Shown here piece by piece: positions 33,402 through 41,809 of a stretch of 64,000 bases of DNA. The position numbers were made by a program, and so were the translations under genes. Numbering within the stretch: position 1 is the first letter of the stretch; each line of letters starts with the position of its first letter. Under the pieces are notes generated by a model, which was not told the DNA's origin, made no database searches, and saw nothing but the letters and a program-made list of their open reading frames with translations. The stretch comes from JAHRAW01 sp965203265 (GTDB lineage: Bacteria > Pseudomonadota > Gammaproteobacteria > Arenicellales > Poriferihabitantaceae): assembly GCA_965203265.1 (NCBI GenBank), contig CBDBBV010000002.1, forward strand, positions 2,197,426 through 2,261,425. The letters run 5' to 3'.

Positions 33402-34636
33402 ATATCATTGTCGGAGAGAACCTGCGACAAAGAGCGGATTACACGCAACGCTTCAACGCGCACGCCGGACGGCACGGCTGGTTGCGGCTGACGCCTGCAT
33501 ATTCGGTCAAGATGGTCGAAGAATTGTTGAGCCGGTATGTGCGCCCGCTGCGCGTGTTGGACCCTTTTTGTGGAACGGCAACGACGGCGTTGAGCGCGGC
33601 ATACCACGGCCACGAGGGGGTGACCACGGACATCAATCCGTTTCTGGTCTGGCTCGGTCAAGCGAAGACGGCGCGGTATTCCCGTGCCACGATAGCCGCA
33701 ACCCGAAGCGTCGGCGCACGGGTTATCGAAACAGTGAGGCATGGAAAGATCGAGCCGGTGAAGGCGCCCGCCATGCACAACCTCGATCGATGGTGGTGCC
33801 GCGAAGCGCTGGCGTTTCTTTGTGCGCTTAGATCCGCCATCGAGGCCGAGTGCGAGGCGGATTCAGCGAAACGCGATCTGCTGTTGGTGGCGTTTTGCAG
33901 AACGTTGCTCTCATTGTCGAATGCGGCTTTCAATCACCAATCCATGTCCTTTCAGGATGATCGGCAATCGGATATTCCGCTCCACGCCGATATGGGCGAT
34001 CGATTCCGTAACGATGTGAATTTTGTACTGGAGGGCGCACAGGAAAACCCGAAAAGTACGGGCTATACGGTGTGCGGAGATGCCAGGAAATTAGCGGATA
34101 CAGTGGACGGACTTTTCGATCTCGCGATTACCTCTCCGCCATATGCGAATCGGATGTCATATGTGCGCGAGTTGCGTCCGTACATGTATTGGCTCGGATT
34201 TCTCGATAATGGCCGGGATGCCGGTGAACTCGATTGGCTGACGATTGGCGGTACCTGGGGAATCGCAACCAGCCGATTGCTTGAGTGGGAACAACCACCG
34301 AGGGCATTCAAACATCCAATTCTCGACGCGGCATTGGATCGAATATCCCACCACGACAACCGGAATGGCAAGCTATTGGCGAACTATGTGGCCAAGTATT
34401 TCGCCGACATGTGGGCGCATTTCGATTCGCTGCGTTCGGTGTTGAACAAGGGCGCGGAAGTGCACTATATCGTGGGAAATTCCACCTTCTATGGCGTGCT
34501 TCTTCCGGTAGAAAGGCTTTACGCAGCGATGTTGGAGCGCTTGGGATTTGAAAACATCGAATGCCGCGTGATTCGAAAGCGGAATTCAAAAAAGGAATTG
34601 TTCGAATTCGATGTTTCGGCGCGTTGGCCCGGATGA
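33398..34636 (+). CDS. DNA methylase of the Type II pair (amino-methyltransferase, TSPPY type)
   Basis: 412 residues. Motif I appears early as VLDPFCGTATTALSAA (about 50-65) with TTDINPFLVW. Motif IV is ITSPPYANRMSYV (about 245). SPPY is usual in N4-cytosine methylases, and the order I-before-IV is alpha/gamma-like. A final IVGNSTFYGV...ENIECRVIRKRN is typical of this large class. It protects the site cut by the overlapping endonuclease. Both genes are more AT-rich than the neighbours, fitting horizontal arrival. Confidence 0.85.
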   Translation: MNIIVGENLRQRADYTQRFNAHAGRHGWLRLTPAYSVKMVEELLSRYVRPLRVLDPFCGTATTALSAAYHGHEGVTTDINPFLVWLGQAKTARYSRATIAATRSVGARVIETVRHGKIEPVKAPAMHNLDRWWCREALAFLCALRSAIEAECEADSAKRDLLLVAFCRTLLSLSNAAFNHQSMSFQDDRQSDIPLHADMGDRFRNDVNFVLEGAQENPKSTGYTVCGDARKLADTVDGLFDLAITSPPYANRMSYVRELRPYMYWLGFLDNGRDAGELDWLTIGGTWGIATSRLLEWEQPPRAFKHPILDAALDRISHHDNRNGKLLANYVAKYFADMWAHFDSLRSVLNKGAEVHYIVGNSTFYGVLLPVERLYAAMLERLGFENIECRVIRKRNSKKELFEFDVSARWPG

Positions 34637-34666
34637 TGGGAATGAGAGAAACCCCAACAACCCCAC

Positions 34667-34987
34667 TCACTCAAAACCACCCCAATCACCTTCCCCCCAC
34701 CCAAACCGCTCGAAATCCACCCGCCCGCGAGAATCGAACACCACCCCCTCCGCCAGCAGCCTTTGCCGCTGGCGTTCATCGCCTCCGCCTCCCTTGCGCA
34801 GGCTGATTTCGCCCTTGCCGTTGATGACTCGGTGCCATGGAATTCCCTCGTCCGGCGGCGTGGCGGCTAGGGCGTAGCCGACTTGGCGGGCGGTGCAGTG
34901 TGCCATTCTGGCGATGCGTCCGTAGCTGGCCACCGAGCCGCGCGGGATGCGCTTGACCACCGCATAGATGTCGCGGTAACTGCTCAT
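34667..34987 (-). CDS. atl: Alkyltransferase-like protein (MGMT family without catalytic Cys)
   Basis: A 106-residue DNA-binding domain of O6-alkylguanine-DNA alkyltransferase: SYGRIARMAHCTARQVGYAL then IPWHRVINGKGEIS. The active-site Cys of the PCHRV motif is replaced by Trp (PWHRV), as in YbaZ/Atl1 proteins, which bind O6-alkylguanine and hand it to nucleotide-excision repair instead of repairing it. ATG 34987 gives the proper start. It lies 29 bases downstream of glmS on the same strand. Confidence 0.9.
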   Translation of the reverse strand: MSSYRDIYAVVKRIPRGSVASYGRIARMAHCTARQVGYALAATPPDEGIPWHRVINGKGEISLRKGGGGDERQRQRLLAEGVVFDSRGRVDFERFGWGEGDWGGFE

Positions 34988-35015
34988 CGGCCTCGATCTC
35001 GCTCGGCGCGAACAT

Positions 35016-36854
35016 TCATTCGACGGTAACCGATTTGGCCAGATTCCTCGGTTTGTCCACATCGGTGCCCTTGATCAGGGCAACATGATAGGCCAGTAAT
35101 TGCAGGGGAATGGTGTAGATGATCGGTGCCATGGAGCTGTCCACCGGGGCGATGTCGATGACCTGCATATTGTCTTGGGGGCTGATGCGCGAGGCCGGGT
35201 CGGCGAACACGATCAGCCTGCCGCCGCGCGCGCGCACTTCCTCGATGTTGGACTTCAGTTTGTCCAGCAGGCGGTCGTTGGGGGCGACCGAGATGACCGG
35301 CATATCGCTGTCCACCAGCGCCAGCGGGCCGTGTTTCAATTCTCCGGCCGGATAGGCTTCGGCGTGGATGTAGGAAATCTCCTTGAGTTTGAGCGCGCCC
35401 TCCAGAGCGATCGGATAGTGGGCGCCGCGGCCCAAGAAGAGCGCGTGCTGCTTGTCGGCGAATTGTTCGGCGATGTCCCGTATCACCGGCTCCAACGCGA
35501 TCGCCTTTTCCACCTTGGCGGGCAATTCGCGCAGCTCGGCAATCAGGCGGGCTTCGTCCGCCTCGGCCATGTTGAAGCGCCGTCCGAGGGCGATCACCAA
35601 AAGGCGCAGGGCGGTCAGTTGGGTGGTGAACGCCTTGGTCGAGGCCACCCCGATTTCCGCCCCCGCGTGAGTCATCAGGGCGAGGTCGGAGGCTCGCACC
35701 AGCGCGCTTTCCGGCGAATTGCAGATGGTCAAACTGCGCCCGAACCCCTGCTGCTGGGCGACTTCCAGCGCACACAGGGTGTCGATGGTTTCGCCGGATT
35801 GCGACAGCGTTACCACCAAGCAATCGTCCGGCGGCGCGTGCGTGCGCGAACGGAATTCGCTGGCGATCTCCACCCGGCAGGGCACGCCGTAGCGCTCGAA
35901 CCAGTAGCTGGCGACCAAGCCGGCGTGGTAACTGGTGCCGCAGGCGATGATGCGCACCGCGCGGATGCGGTCGAAGATCGCCGGGGCGTCGTTGCCGAAG
36001 CATTCTTCCAACAGGCGCGCGCCGCCGATGCGCCCTTCCAGCGTGTTGGCGATGGCCACGCCCTGTTCGTGAATTTCCTTGAGCATGTAGTGGCGGTAGT
36101 CGCCCAATTCGAGCGTGTCCGCGCACAGGGAGGTGGTGCGCTTTTCGCGCTCCTGCGCGCGCCCGCGTTGATCGACTATGTGGATGCCGCCGCCGTGTAT
36201 ATCGACGATGTCGCCGTCTTCGAGTATGAAAAAATCCCGCGTCAGCGCGACCAGCGCGGCCATGTCCGAGGCGATGAAGGACTCGCCGTCGCCGATGCCG
36301 ACCACCAGCGGCGAACCCCGGCGGGCGCCGATCAGGCGATCGGGTTCGCGTGCGCTGACCACGCCGATGGCAAATGCGCCCTCCAGCACGGCAACGGTCG
36401 CCTGAACCGCCGCGAGCAGGTCGAGCCCGCGGCGGCTGTGGCGGCAAATCTCGTTCACCACCACCTCGGTATCGGTCTGCGAGACGAACTCGAAACCGTC
36501 CGCCTGTTGCGCCTCGCGTAGCGCCTGATGGTTTTCGATGATGCCGTTGCACACCAGCGCCAGCGAACCGTCGCCGGCGCTGGTGTGCGGGTGGGCGTTG
36601 ACCTCGGTCGGCGGGCCGTGGGTCGCCCAGCGGGTGTGGGCGATGCCGGTGGATCCGCCTATCGCCTCGCCGCTCGCCAGCGCCCGTTCCAGCTCGGCGA
36701 TCCGCCCCACGCTGCGGGTTCTGCGCAGCCGTTGATCGGGGTCGATCACGGCGACGCCGGCGGAGTCGTAGCCGCGATATTCCAGCCGCTTCAGCCCGTC
36801 CAGCAGGATGGGCAAAACATCCCCGTTGGCCACTCCGCCGACGATTCCGCACAT
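35016..36854 (-). CDS. glmS: Glutamine-fructose-6-phosphate aminotransferase (isomerizing)
   Basis: A 612-residue protein that makes glucosamine-6-P for peptidoglycan and LPS. It starts MCGIVGG with the catalytic Cys1 after Met removal. The glutaminase domain (HTRWATHGPP, CNGIIENH) is followed by two SIS domains (ACGTSYHAG, LSQSGETIDTL, SIS-2 near LGRGAHYPIALEGALKLKEISYIHAEAY) and the C-terminal KSVTVE. It starts 4 bases after glmU, giving the classical glmU-glmS operon. No obvious glmZ-type or glmS-ribozyme element lies between them. Confidence 0.97.
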   Translation of the reverse strand: MCGIVGGVANGDVLPILLDGLKRLEYRGYDSAGVAVIDPDQRLRRTRSVGRIAELERALASGEAIGGSTGIAHTRWATHGPPTEVNAHPHTSAGDGSLALVCNGIIENHQALREAQQADGFEFVSQTDTEVVVNEICRHSRRGLDLLAAVQATVAVLEGAFAIGVVSAREPDRLIGARRGSPLVVGIGDGESFIASDMAALVALTRDFFILEDGDIVDIHGGGIHIVDQRGRAQEREKRTTSLCADTLELGDYRHYMLKEIHEQGVAIANTLEGRIGGARLLEECFGNDAPAIFDRIRAVRIIACGTSYHAGLVASYWFERYGVPCRVEIASEFRSRTHAPPDDCLVVTLSQSGETIDTLCALEVAQQQGFGRSLTICNSPESALVRASDLALMTHAGAEIGVASTKAFTTQLTALRLLVIALGRRFNMAEADEARLIAELRELPAKVEKAIALEPVIRDIAEQFADKQHALFLGRGAHYPIALEGALKLKEISYIHAEAYPAGELKHGPLALVDSDMPVISVAPNDRLLDKLKSNIEEVRARGGRLIVFADPASRISPQDNMQVIDIAPVDSSMAPIIYTIPLQLLAYHVALIKGTDVDKPRNLAKSVTVE

Positions 36855-36858
36855 GGCG

Positions 36859-38334
36859 CTAGGCTCGCTCCCCGGCGGATTTCTTCGCTGGCCGCGTCCA
36901 GCCGCGGACGGTTTTCTGCTTGGCGCGGCCGAGCGCCAGCGCCTCGGCGGCGACATCCTCGGTGATGGTCGAGCCGGCGCCGATGGTGGCGCCGGCGCCG
37001 ATGGCGAGGGGCGCCACCAGTTCGCTGTTGGCGCCGACGAAGACATCGTCGCCGATGACGGTGCGGTGCTTGTCGCGGCCATCGTAGTTGCAGGTGATCA
37101 CGCCGGCGCCGATATTGACCCTCCGGCCGAGGGCGCTGTCGCCCACATAGCTCAGGTGGTTGGCCTTGGTCCCTGAGCCGAGGCGGCTCTTCTTGATCTC
37201 GACGAAATTGCCGATGTGGACGCCGTCTTCGAGCTGGGATTGCGGGCGCAGGCGGGCAAACGGGCCGATGCGGCAACGCGCGCCGACCACCGAGTTGTCG
37301 ATGACGCTGTTGGCCTCGATGACGCAGCCGGCGCCGATGCGGCTGTTGCGGATGATCGCATTGGCGCCGAGCGCGCAGTCGTCGCCGATCACCACCCGGC
37401 CTTCGAGGATGACATTGACATCGACCACGCAGTCGCGCCCGAATTCACAGTGCCCGCGCACATCGAGGCGCGCCGGATCGCGCAGGGTAACGCCCTCTTC
37501 GAGCAACCGACGCGCCTGCCCGGCCTGAAACAACCGCTCCACCCGGGCGAGGTCGGCGCGGGAATTGACGCCGAAGGTTTCCGCCACCGCGCCGGGCTGG
37601 CAGGAGACGACTTCAACTCCGGCGGCGATGGCGTGGGCGACCACATCGGTCAGGTAGAATTCCCCCTGGGCGTTGTCGTTGTCGAGCTGGGCGAGGGCGT
37701 CCGCGAGCACTGCGGCGGGCGCGGCGAGGCAGCCGGCGTTGCATTCGCGGATTTGCCGATGCGCCTCGTCGGCGTCCCGCTCCTCGACGATGCGCACGAT
37801 GGCGCCGCGCCCGTCGCGCACGATGCGGCCGAGGCCGGTGGGATCATCCACGGTTGCGGTCAGCAGCCCGATACCGCTTGCGGCGCCGCTGGCGGCCAAC
37901 GATCTCAGCGTTTGCGCGCCGAGTAGCGGCGTGTCGCCGTACAGTAGCAGTACCGTCGCCGTGGGATCGACCGCCGGCAGAGCCTGCAAGGCTGCATGCC
38001 CGCTGCCGAGCGGCTCGCTCTGGGTTACCCAGTTGATGCGGCGGAGGGCGTCTCCGTCGGCGTGGTCGTCAGGGTGCGGCGCCGCCAGAGCGTCCGTCAG
38101 GGCGGATTTCACCTGCTCGCCCTGTCGCCCGATGACGATGTGGATGGCGGCCGGCATGAGGGAATTCACCGCCTCGACGATGTGCGCCAGCATCGGCCGC
38201 CCGCCGACCGCGTGCAGGGTTTTCGGCAGAGTCGAACGCATGCGTGCGCCGTCCCCGGCGGCCAGAATGATCGCCTCCAGCCGTGTGGCGACGGGTTGCT
38301 TGTCTGAGCGTGCGCGCTGATCGGGTTGGTTCAT
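36859..38334 (-). CDS. glmU: Bifunctional N-acetylglucosamine-1-phosphate uridyltransferase/glucosamine-1-phosphate acetyltransferase
   Basis: 491 residues. The N-terminal pyrophosphorylase has AIILAAGDGARMRSTLPKTLHAVGG and LLYGDTPLLG. The C-terminal left-handed beta-helix has hexapeptide repeats (IGDDCALGANAIIRNSRIG and onward) and the acetyltransferase signature NHLSYVGDSALGRRVNIGAG. It makes UDP-GlcNAc. A non-conserved 30-residue N-terminal lead and a slightly long linker (NDNAQGEFYLTD) account for the length. ATG 38334 is used, with no clear ribosome site. Confidence 0.96.
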   Translation of the reverse strand: MNQPDQRARSDKQPVATRLEAIILAAGDGARMRSTLPKTLHAVGGRPMLAHIVEAVNSLMPAAIHIVIGRQGEQVKSALTDALAAPHPDDHADGDALRRINWVTQSEPLGSGHAALQALPAVDPTATVLLLYGDTPLLGAQTLRSLAASGAASGIGLLTATVDDPTGLGRIVRDGRGAIVRIVEERDADEAHRQIRECNAGCLAAPAAVLADALAQLDNDNAQGEFYLTDVVAHAIAAGVEVVSCQPGAVAETFGVNSRADLARVERLFQAGQARRLLEEGVTLRDPARLDVRGHCEFGRDCVVDVNVILEGRVVIGDDCALGANAIIRNSRIGAGCVIEANSVIDNSVVGARCRIGPFARLRPQSQLEDGVHIGNFVEIKKSRLGSGTKANHLSYVGDSALGRRVNIGAGVITCNYDGRDKHRTVIGDDVFVGANSELVAPLAIGAGATIGAGSTITEDVAAEALALGRAKQKTVRGWTRPAKKSAGERA

Positions 38335-38356
38335 TATGGAAATACGGGAGGCAACA

Positions 38357-38398
38357 ATGCAACTGGCAACCATCGCGCCCAGCGGCGAATTGCTCTAA
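38357..38398 (+). CDS. 13-codon micro-ORF ahead of the YkgJ-like gene
   Basis: GGGAGG lies 5 bases before an ATG that encodes MQLATIAPSGELL and then TAA, ending 60 bases before the next gene. The strong ribosome site makes a leader peptide conceivable, but there is no comparative support. Confidence 0.25.
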   Translation: MQLATIAPSGELL

Positions 38399-38458
38399 GT
38401 CGGCGCACGGGTTACCATAGCGGCAGATTGTACCCCGAAACCGAGTGGTTGCTTGAAC

Positions 38459-39328
38459 ATGGTGCGCGAAGACCTCGAAAAGATCAAGGACGAAATCCCC
38501 CTGCACAGTCCGGTGCAGCCGGTGGAGTTGAATGCGGACAGCGAATTCCGCTTCCACTGCCACAAGGCGGTGTCGTGTTTCAATGCCTGCTGCCGGAACA
38601 TCGACATCACCCTGACGCCCTACGACATCGTGCGCCTCAAGCGGCGCGCTGGGCTGACCTCATCCCAGTGGGTCAACCGCTACACCGTGCCCTACCCGAT
38701 GGACGCCCACGAAATGCCGGGCCTGAAGATGGCCACCAAACCCGGCACCAGCGAATGCGTGTTTCTCGAGGAGTCGGGTTGCGGGGTGTACGCCGACCGC
38801 CCGGCGGCGTGCCGCTATTACGCCCTCGGCTCCATGGGCGTGCGCCGCGCCGACAGCGCCGTGGTGGAGGACATCTATTTCGTCGTCAAGGAGTCGCACT
38901 GCAAGGGACACGAGGAACCCAGAACCATCACCGTGCGGCAGTACCGGCGGGAGCAGGGCATCGAAAAATACGACGAGATGAATCGGGAATGGCGCGACAT
39001 CGTCCTGAAAAAGCGCTCCTCCGGCGCCACGGTGGGCAAGCCGAGCGCCCGCTCCCTGCAGCTCTTCGACCTGTGCAGCTACGACATCGACAACTTCCGC
39101 GACTTCGTCAACAGCAAGGGCTTCACCGAGGTATTCGCCCTCCCCCCCGACCAACGAGCGGCGCTCATGAATGACGAGGACGAACTGCTACGTTTCGCCT
39201 TCCGCTTCCTCAAACAGGTACTGTTCGGCGAAATGACCATCCCGGTAAACCCCGAGGCGCGCGAACGGCGGTTGGAGAGGCGGCGGGAACGCCGCTTGAA
39301 GTCTCAGAGCAGTGAGGATCGCGATTGA
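38459..39328 (+). CDS. YkgJ-family cysteine-cluster protein
   Basis: About 289 residues with the YkgJ metal-binding cluster: FHCHKAVSCFNACCRNIDITL (the C-x5-C-x3-CC core), then ECVFLEESGCGVYADRPAACRYYALG. Such proteins probably bind zinc or an Fe-S cluster; the function is unknown. The C-terminal third is charged and ends with Arg-rich repeats (ERRLERRRERRLK). A TTG two codons earlier (38453) is an alternative start. It is divergent from glmU. Confidence 0.85.
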   Translation: MVREDLEKIKDEIPLHSPVQPVELNADSEFRFHCHKAVSCFNACCRNIDITLTPYDIVRLKRRAGLTSSQWVNRYTVPYPMDAHEMPGLKMATKPGTSECVFLEESGCGVYADRPAACRYYALGSMGVRRADSAVVEDIYFVVKESHCKGHEEPRTITVRQYRREQGIEKYDEMNREWRDIVLKKRSSGATVGKPSARSLQLFDLCSYDIDNFRDFVNSKGFTEVFALPPDQRAALMNDEDELLRFAFRFLKQVLFGEMTIPVNPEARERRLERRRERRLKSQSSEDRD

Positions 39329-39412
39329 CCCAGATCCTCGTCGAGTTTCCCGTCGCGCACGGCGCTACCTGTCTACAATTCAATCGACTCGAGGGCGACC
39401 GGAAACCGAGCG

Positions 39413-40441
39413 CTACTCCCGATACTCATTCAGCGTAAAAAACAAAGTATCCCCGATCTGACACAACGCCGGATGGCGTTTGGTGAATACCACGCCGCCG
39501 CGTTTGAAATGGAGTTTGGTCGGTTCTCGCCAGGGTTGTCGGACATTCCAGATGTGGCCGGCGAATTGGCCGTCTTCGACTTCGTCGCCGACATCCACTG
39601 CCGGTTCGAACACGCCGTCCTCGTAGGCGAATATGTAGTTTTCCTCGTTCTGCATGGCCATCATGCGCGGCTCGAATTTGGGCGGGTCGGTGGGGTGGCT
39701 GGATGGGAGGATGCCGAGGTGTTTGAGGCAGCGTTTCAAGCCCTGCTCCCCCAGTTGGCGAATCCACGGGGTGATTCGCCCGCCGCCGCCGAGTTCGGTG
39801 CTGACATAGATGATGTTCCTCGGCAGCGCTTCGCCGGAGAGCGTGGTCTCGTGCACGCGGTCGCCGACCAGTGCTAGGGGCGCGCCGAACAGTCGCAGGA
39901 ATTCGAGCTGCATGGCGTCCTTGTCCGCATCCCCCATCAGCCGGATCTTGCAGGACGGCCAATGGTCGCTGGACGAACCGGCCGAATGGAGATCGAAAAT
40001 GGCATCGACCCGCTCGACCAACTGCTCGGCGATGAACCAAGCGATGGTCTCCGTCGGCGAGCCGTTCTTGTGGCCGGGGAACAGGCGGTTGAGATTGCCC
40101 TCGCCGCCGTGGTCGAGGGGCGAAGTCCGTCTTCCGGCGAACACCGCCGGCGCGTTGGCGGCGGGCATGAAGATGATCTGGCCGCTGATATCCGCGGGCG
40201 ACAGTTGCCGGTAGAGATCGATGAGGATGGCAATGCCTTCATATTCATCGCCGTGGTTGCCGCCCACGAGAAGCGCTCGCGGCCCCTCGCCGTTCTTGAT
40301 CGACATGATCGGCACTGGCAGCCAACCATATGCCGAGCGGTGGCTGGAATACGGTACCCGCACATAGCCGTAGTGCTTGCCGTCGCGGGAAAAATCGATT
40401 TCGCTGGAGGGCGCGCCAATGCTTACTTTCGGACAGGACAT
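39413..40441 (-). CDS. Aspartoacylase/succinylglutamate-desuccinylase family deacylase (DoeB/EutE-like)
   Basis: A 342-residue M14-like zinc hydrolase. GGNHGDEYEG (His and Glu ligands), GNLNRLFPG (substrate Arg) and FDLHSAG (third ligand) are present. The fold start (EIDFSRDGKHYGYVRVPY) and STELGGGGR resemble DoeB, the N-acetyl-diaminobutyrate deacetylase of ectoine breakdown. It has an AAGGAG ribosome site and starts 13 bases after the aminotransferase gene, so the two form an operon divergent from the peptidase and transporter genes. The true substrate is uncertain. Confidence 0.78.
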   Translation of the reverse strand: MSCPKVSIGAPSSEIDFSRDGKHYGYVRVPYSSHRSAYGWLPVPIMSIKNGEGPRALLVGGNHGDEYEGIAILIDLYRQLSPADISGQIIFMPAANAPAVFAGRRTSPLDHGGEGNLNRLFPGHKNGSPTETIAWFIAEQLVERVDAIFDLHSAGSSSDHWPSCKIRLMGDADKDAMQLEFLRLFGAPLALVGDRVHETTLSGEALPRNIIYVSTELGGGGRITPWIRQLGEQGLKRCLKHLGILPSSHPTDPPKFEPRMMAMQNEENYIFAYEDGVFEPAVDVGDEVEDGQFAGHIWNVRQPWREPTKLHFKRGGVVFTKRHPALCQIGDTLFFTLNEYRE

Positions 40442-40454
40442 CTTGTTTACTCCT

Positions 40455-41657
40455 TCAGGTTGAGGTTACGCGCGCGGGGCGCGGGGATTGGGCGCGGTAT
40501 TCGTCCCAGGCCTTGCCCAGAGCGATCACGCCGTTTTTGATTTCCGCCGGCCCGACGAAACTGTAGGACAAGCGAATGTGATGGCCCGGCGTCTCCTCGG
40601 GGAAGGACAGGCGTCCGGGGCTTACTTGCACGCCGTGGGCGAGAGCCAGGTCGGCAAGTCGCTCGGCGTCGCTGCCTTCGGGCAGGGCGGCCCACAGGAA
40701 ATAGCCGCCCTGCGGGATGCGCGTGGTCGCCGCCGGGCAATGTTCGGCCAGAGCCGCCGTCATCACATCGCGATGGCGGCGCATCTCGGCGGCGAGCGCG
40801 TCTATGTGCGTCGCCATCTTGCCGCCGCCCATCATCTCGGCGACGATGCGCTGGGCGAAGGGGTTGGTGCCGCCGTCCGCCTTGTGCATGGCCATGCGCT
40901 CGATGATCGCCGCATCGCCGATCGCCCATCCCACCCGCAGGCCGGGGGCGAGAATCTTCGACACCGTCCCCAGAGCGACCACCACCCCGTTGCGGTCGAA
41001 GGATTTGATCGGCGCGACCGCGTCCCCTTCGAAGCGGATTCGCCGGTACGGGTCGTCTTCGAGGATGATGAAGCCGTAAGTCTCCGCCAGCTCGATCAAG
41101 CGCTGTCGGCGCGCCGCCGACATCGTGATGCCGGTCGGGTTGTGGAAGTCCGGCACATCGAAGAGCAGTTTCGGCTGCCGCTCGCCGTTGGCTTCGAGTC
41201 GCCTGAGATGCGCCGCCAGCGCCTCGGTGTCGAGCCCCTCCTCGTCCTGATCGATGCCGAGAAACGAGGCGCCGTGGGCGCGCATGATCTGCAGGGCGGT
41301 CATGTAAGTCGGGCGGGTGACGATGACGCGGTCGCCGGGCTCGACGAACACGCGGCAGGCGAGATCGAGGGCGTCTTTCGCGCCGTAGGTTACGAGTACG
41401 TTTTCCGCCGCGCAAGTTACGCCGTCGGCGGCGACGAAGCGGCAAATCGCCTCGCGCAGGTCGGTGATGCCCATGAGTGGGCCATATTGCAGGGTTTCCT
41501 CGGGATACCGCCGAGCGGCCTCGGCGGCCTCGTGAACCACATCCGGCAGGAAGGGCGGATAGGCCATGCCGCTGCTGAGAGGGATGGTTCCGTGGGCATG
41601 GTCGTACAGGGAGGCGCCAAGAATTTCCGCGCGGCGCGCATATCGGTAAGGGGGCAT
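40455..41657 (-). CDS. PLP-dependent aminotransferase, class I/II (2-aminoadipate/LysN-like)
   Basis: 400 residues, fold-type I. It has PYGPLMG-like start of the domain (LQYGPLMGITDLREAI), VTYGAKDALDLACRVF, the DVPDFHNPTG segment, EDDPYRRIRF and the PLP lysine in GTVSKILAPGLRVGW. It resembles the 2-aminoadipate/KdA aminotransferase group, not the class III DoeD enzyme of ectoine pathways. Probably transaminates the amino acid released by the adjacent deacylase (inference). Confidence 0.85.
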   Translation of the reverse strand: MPPYRYARRAEILGASLYDHAHGTIPLSSGMAYPPFLPDVVHEAAEAARRYPEETLQYGPLMGITDLREAICRFVAADGVTCAAENVLVTYGAKDALDLACRVFVEPGDRVIVTRPTYMTALQIMRAHGASFLGIDQDEEGLDTEALAAHLRRLEANGERQPKLLFDVPDFHNPTGITMSAARRQRLIELAETYGFIILEDDPYRRIRFEGDAVAPIKSFDRNGVVVALGTVSKILAPGLRVGWAIGDAAIIERMAMHKADGGTNPFAQRIVAEMMGGGKMATHIDALAAEMRRHRDVMTAALAEHCPAATTRIPQGGYFLWAALPEGSDAERLADLALAHGVQVSPGRLSFPEETPGHHIRLSYSFVGPAEIKNGVIALGKAWDEYRAQSPRPARVTST

Positions 41658-41754
41658 CGGTTTTGGGCGGTGGGTTGCGGTTGGTCGGGATGAGCCCGAT
41701 TGGGCGGGCGACGAATTGATGAAATCTGCGAAATTTGCTGTTGCAAGGAAATAC

Positions 41755-41765
41755 TATATCATATA
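41755..41765. promoter_or_regulatory. AT-rich palindrome in the divergent control region, candidate GntR operator
   Basis: TATATCATATA (arms TATAT/ATATA, one base between) lies inside the only AT-rich patch of the 150-base gap between the aminotransferase and peptidase genes. GntR/FCD regulators bind short palindromes, and such a regulator is encoded at the end of the plus-strand genes. The link is an inference. Confidence 0.35.
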
Positions 41766-41809
41766 TTATCGCCGCCAAGTCGAACCAACCCGTCAATCGA
41801 GACCCGCTC

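Noticed and set aside
35016..36858. glmS ribozyme or small-RNA target near glmS
   Set aside because: Only 4 bases separate glmU and glmS; there is no room for a leader element and no conserved core is seen.
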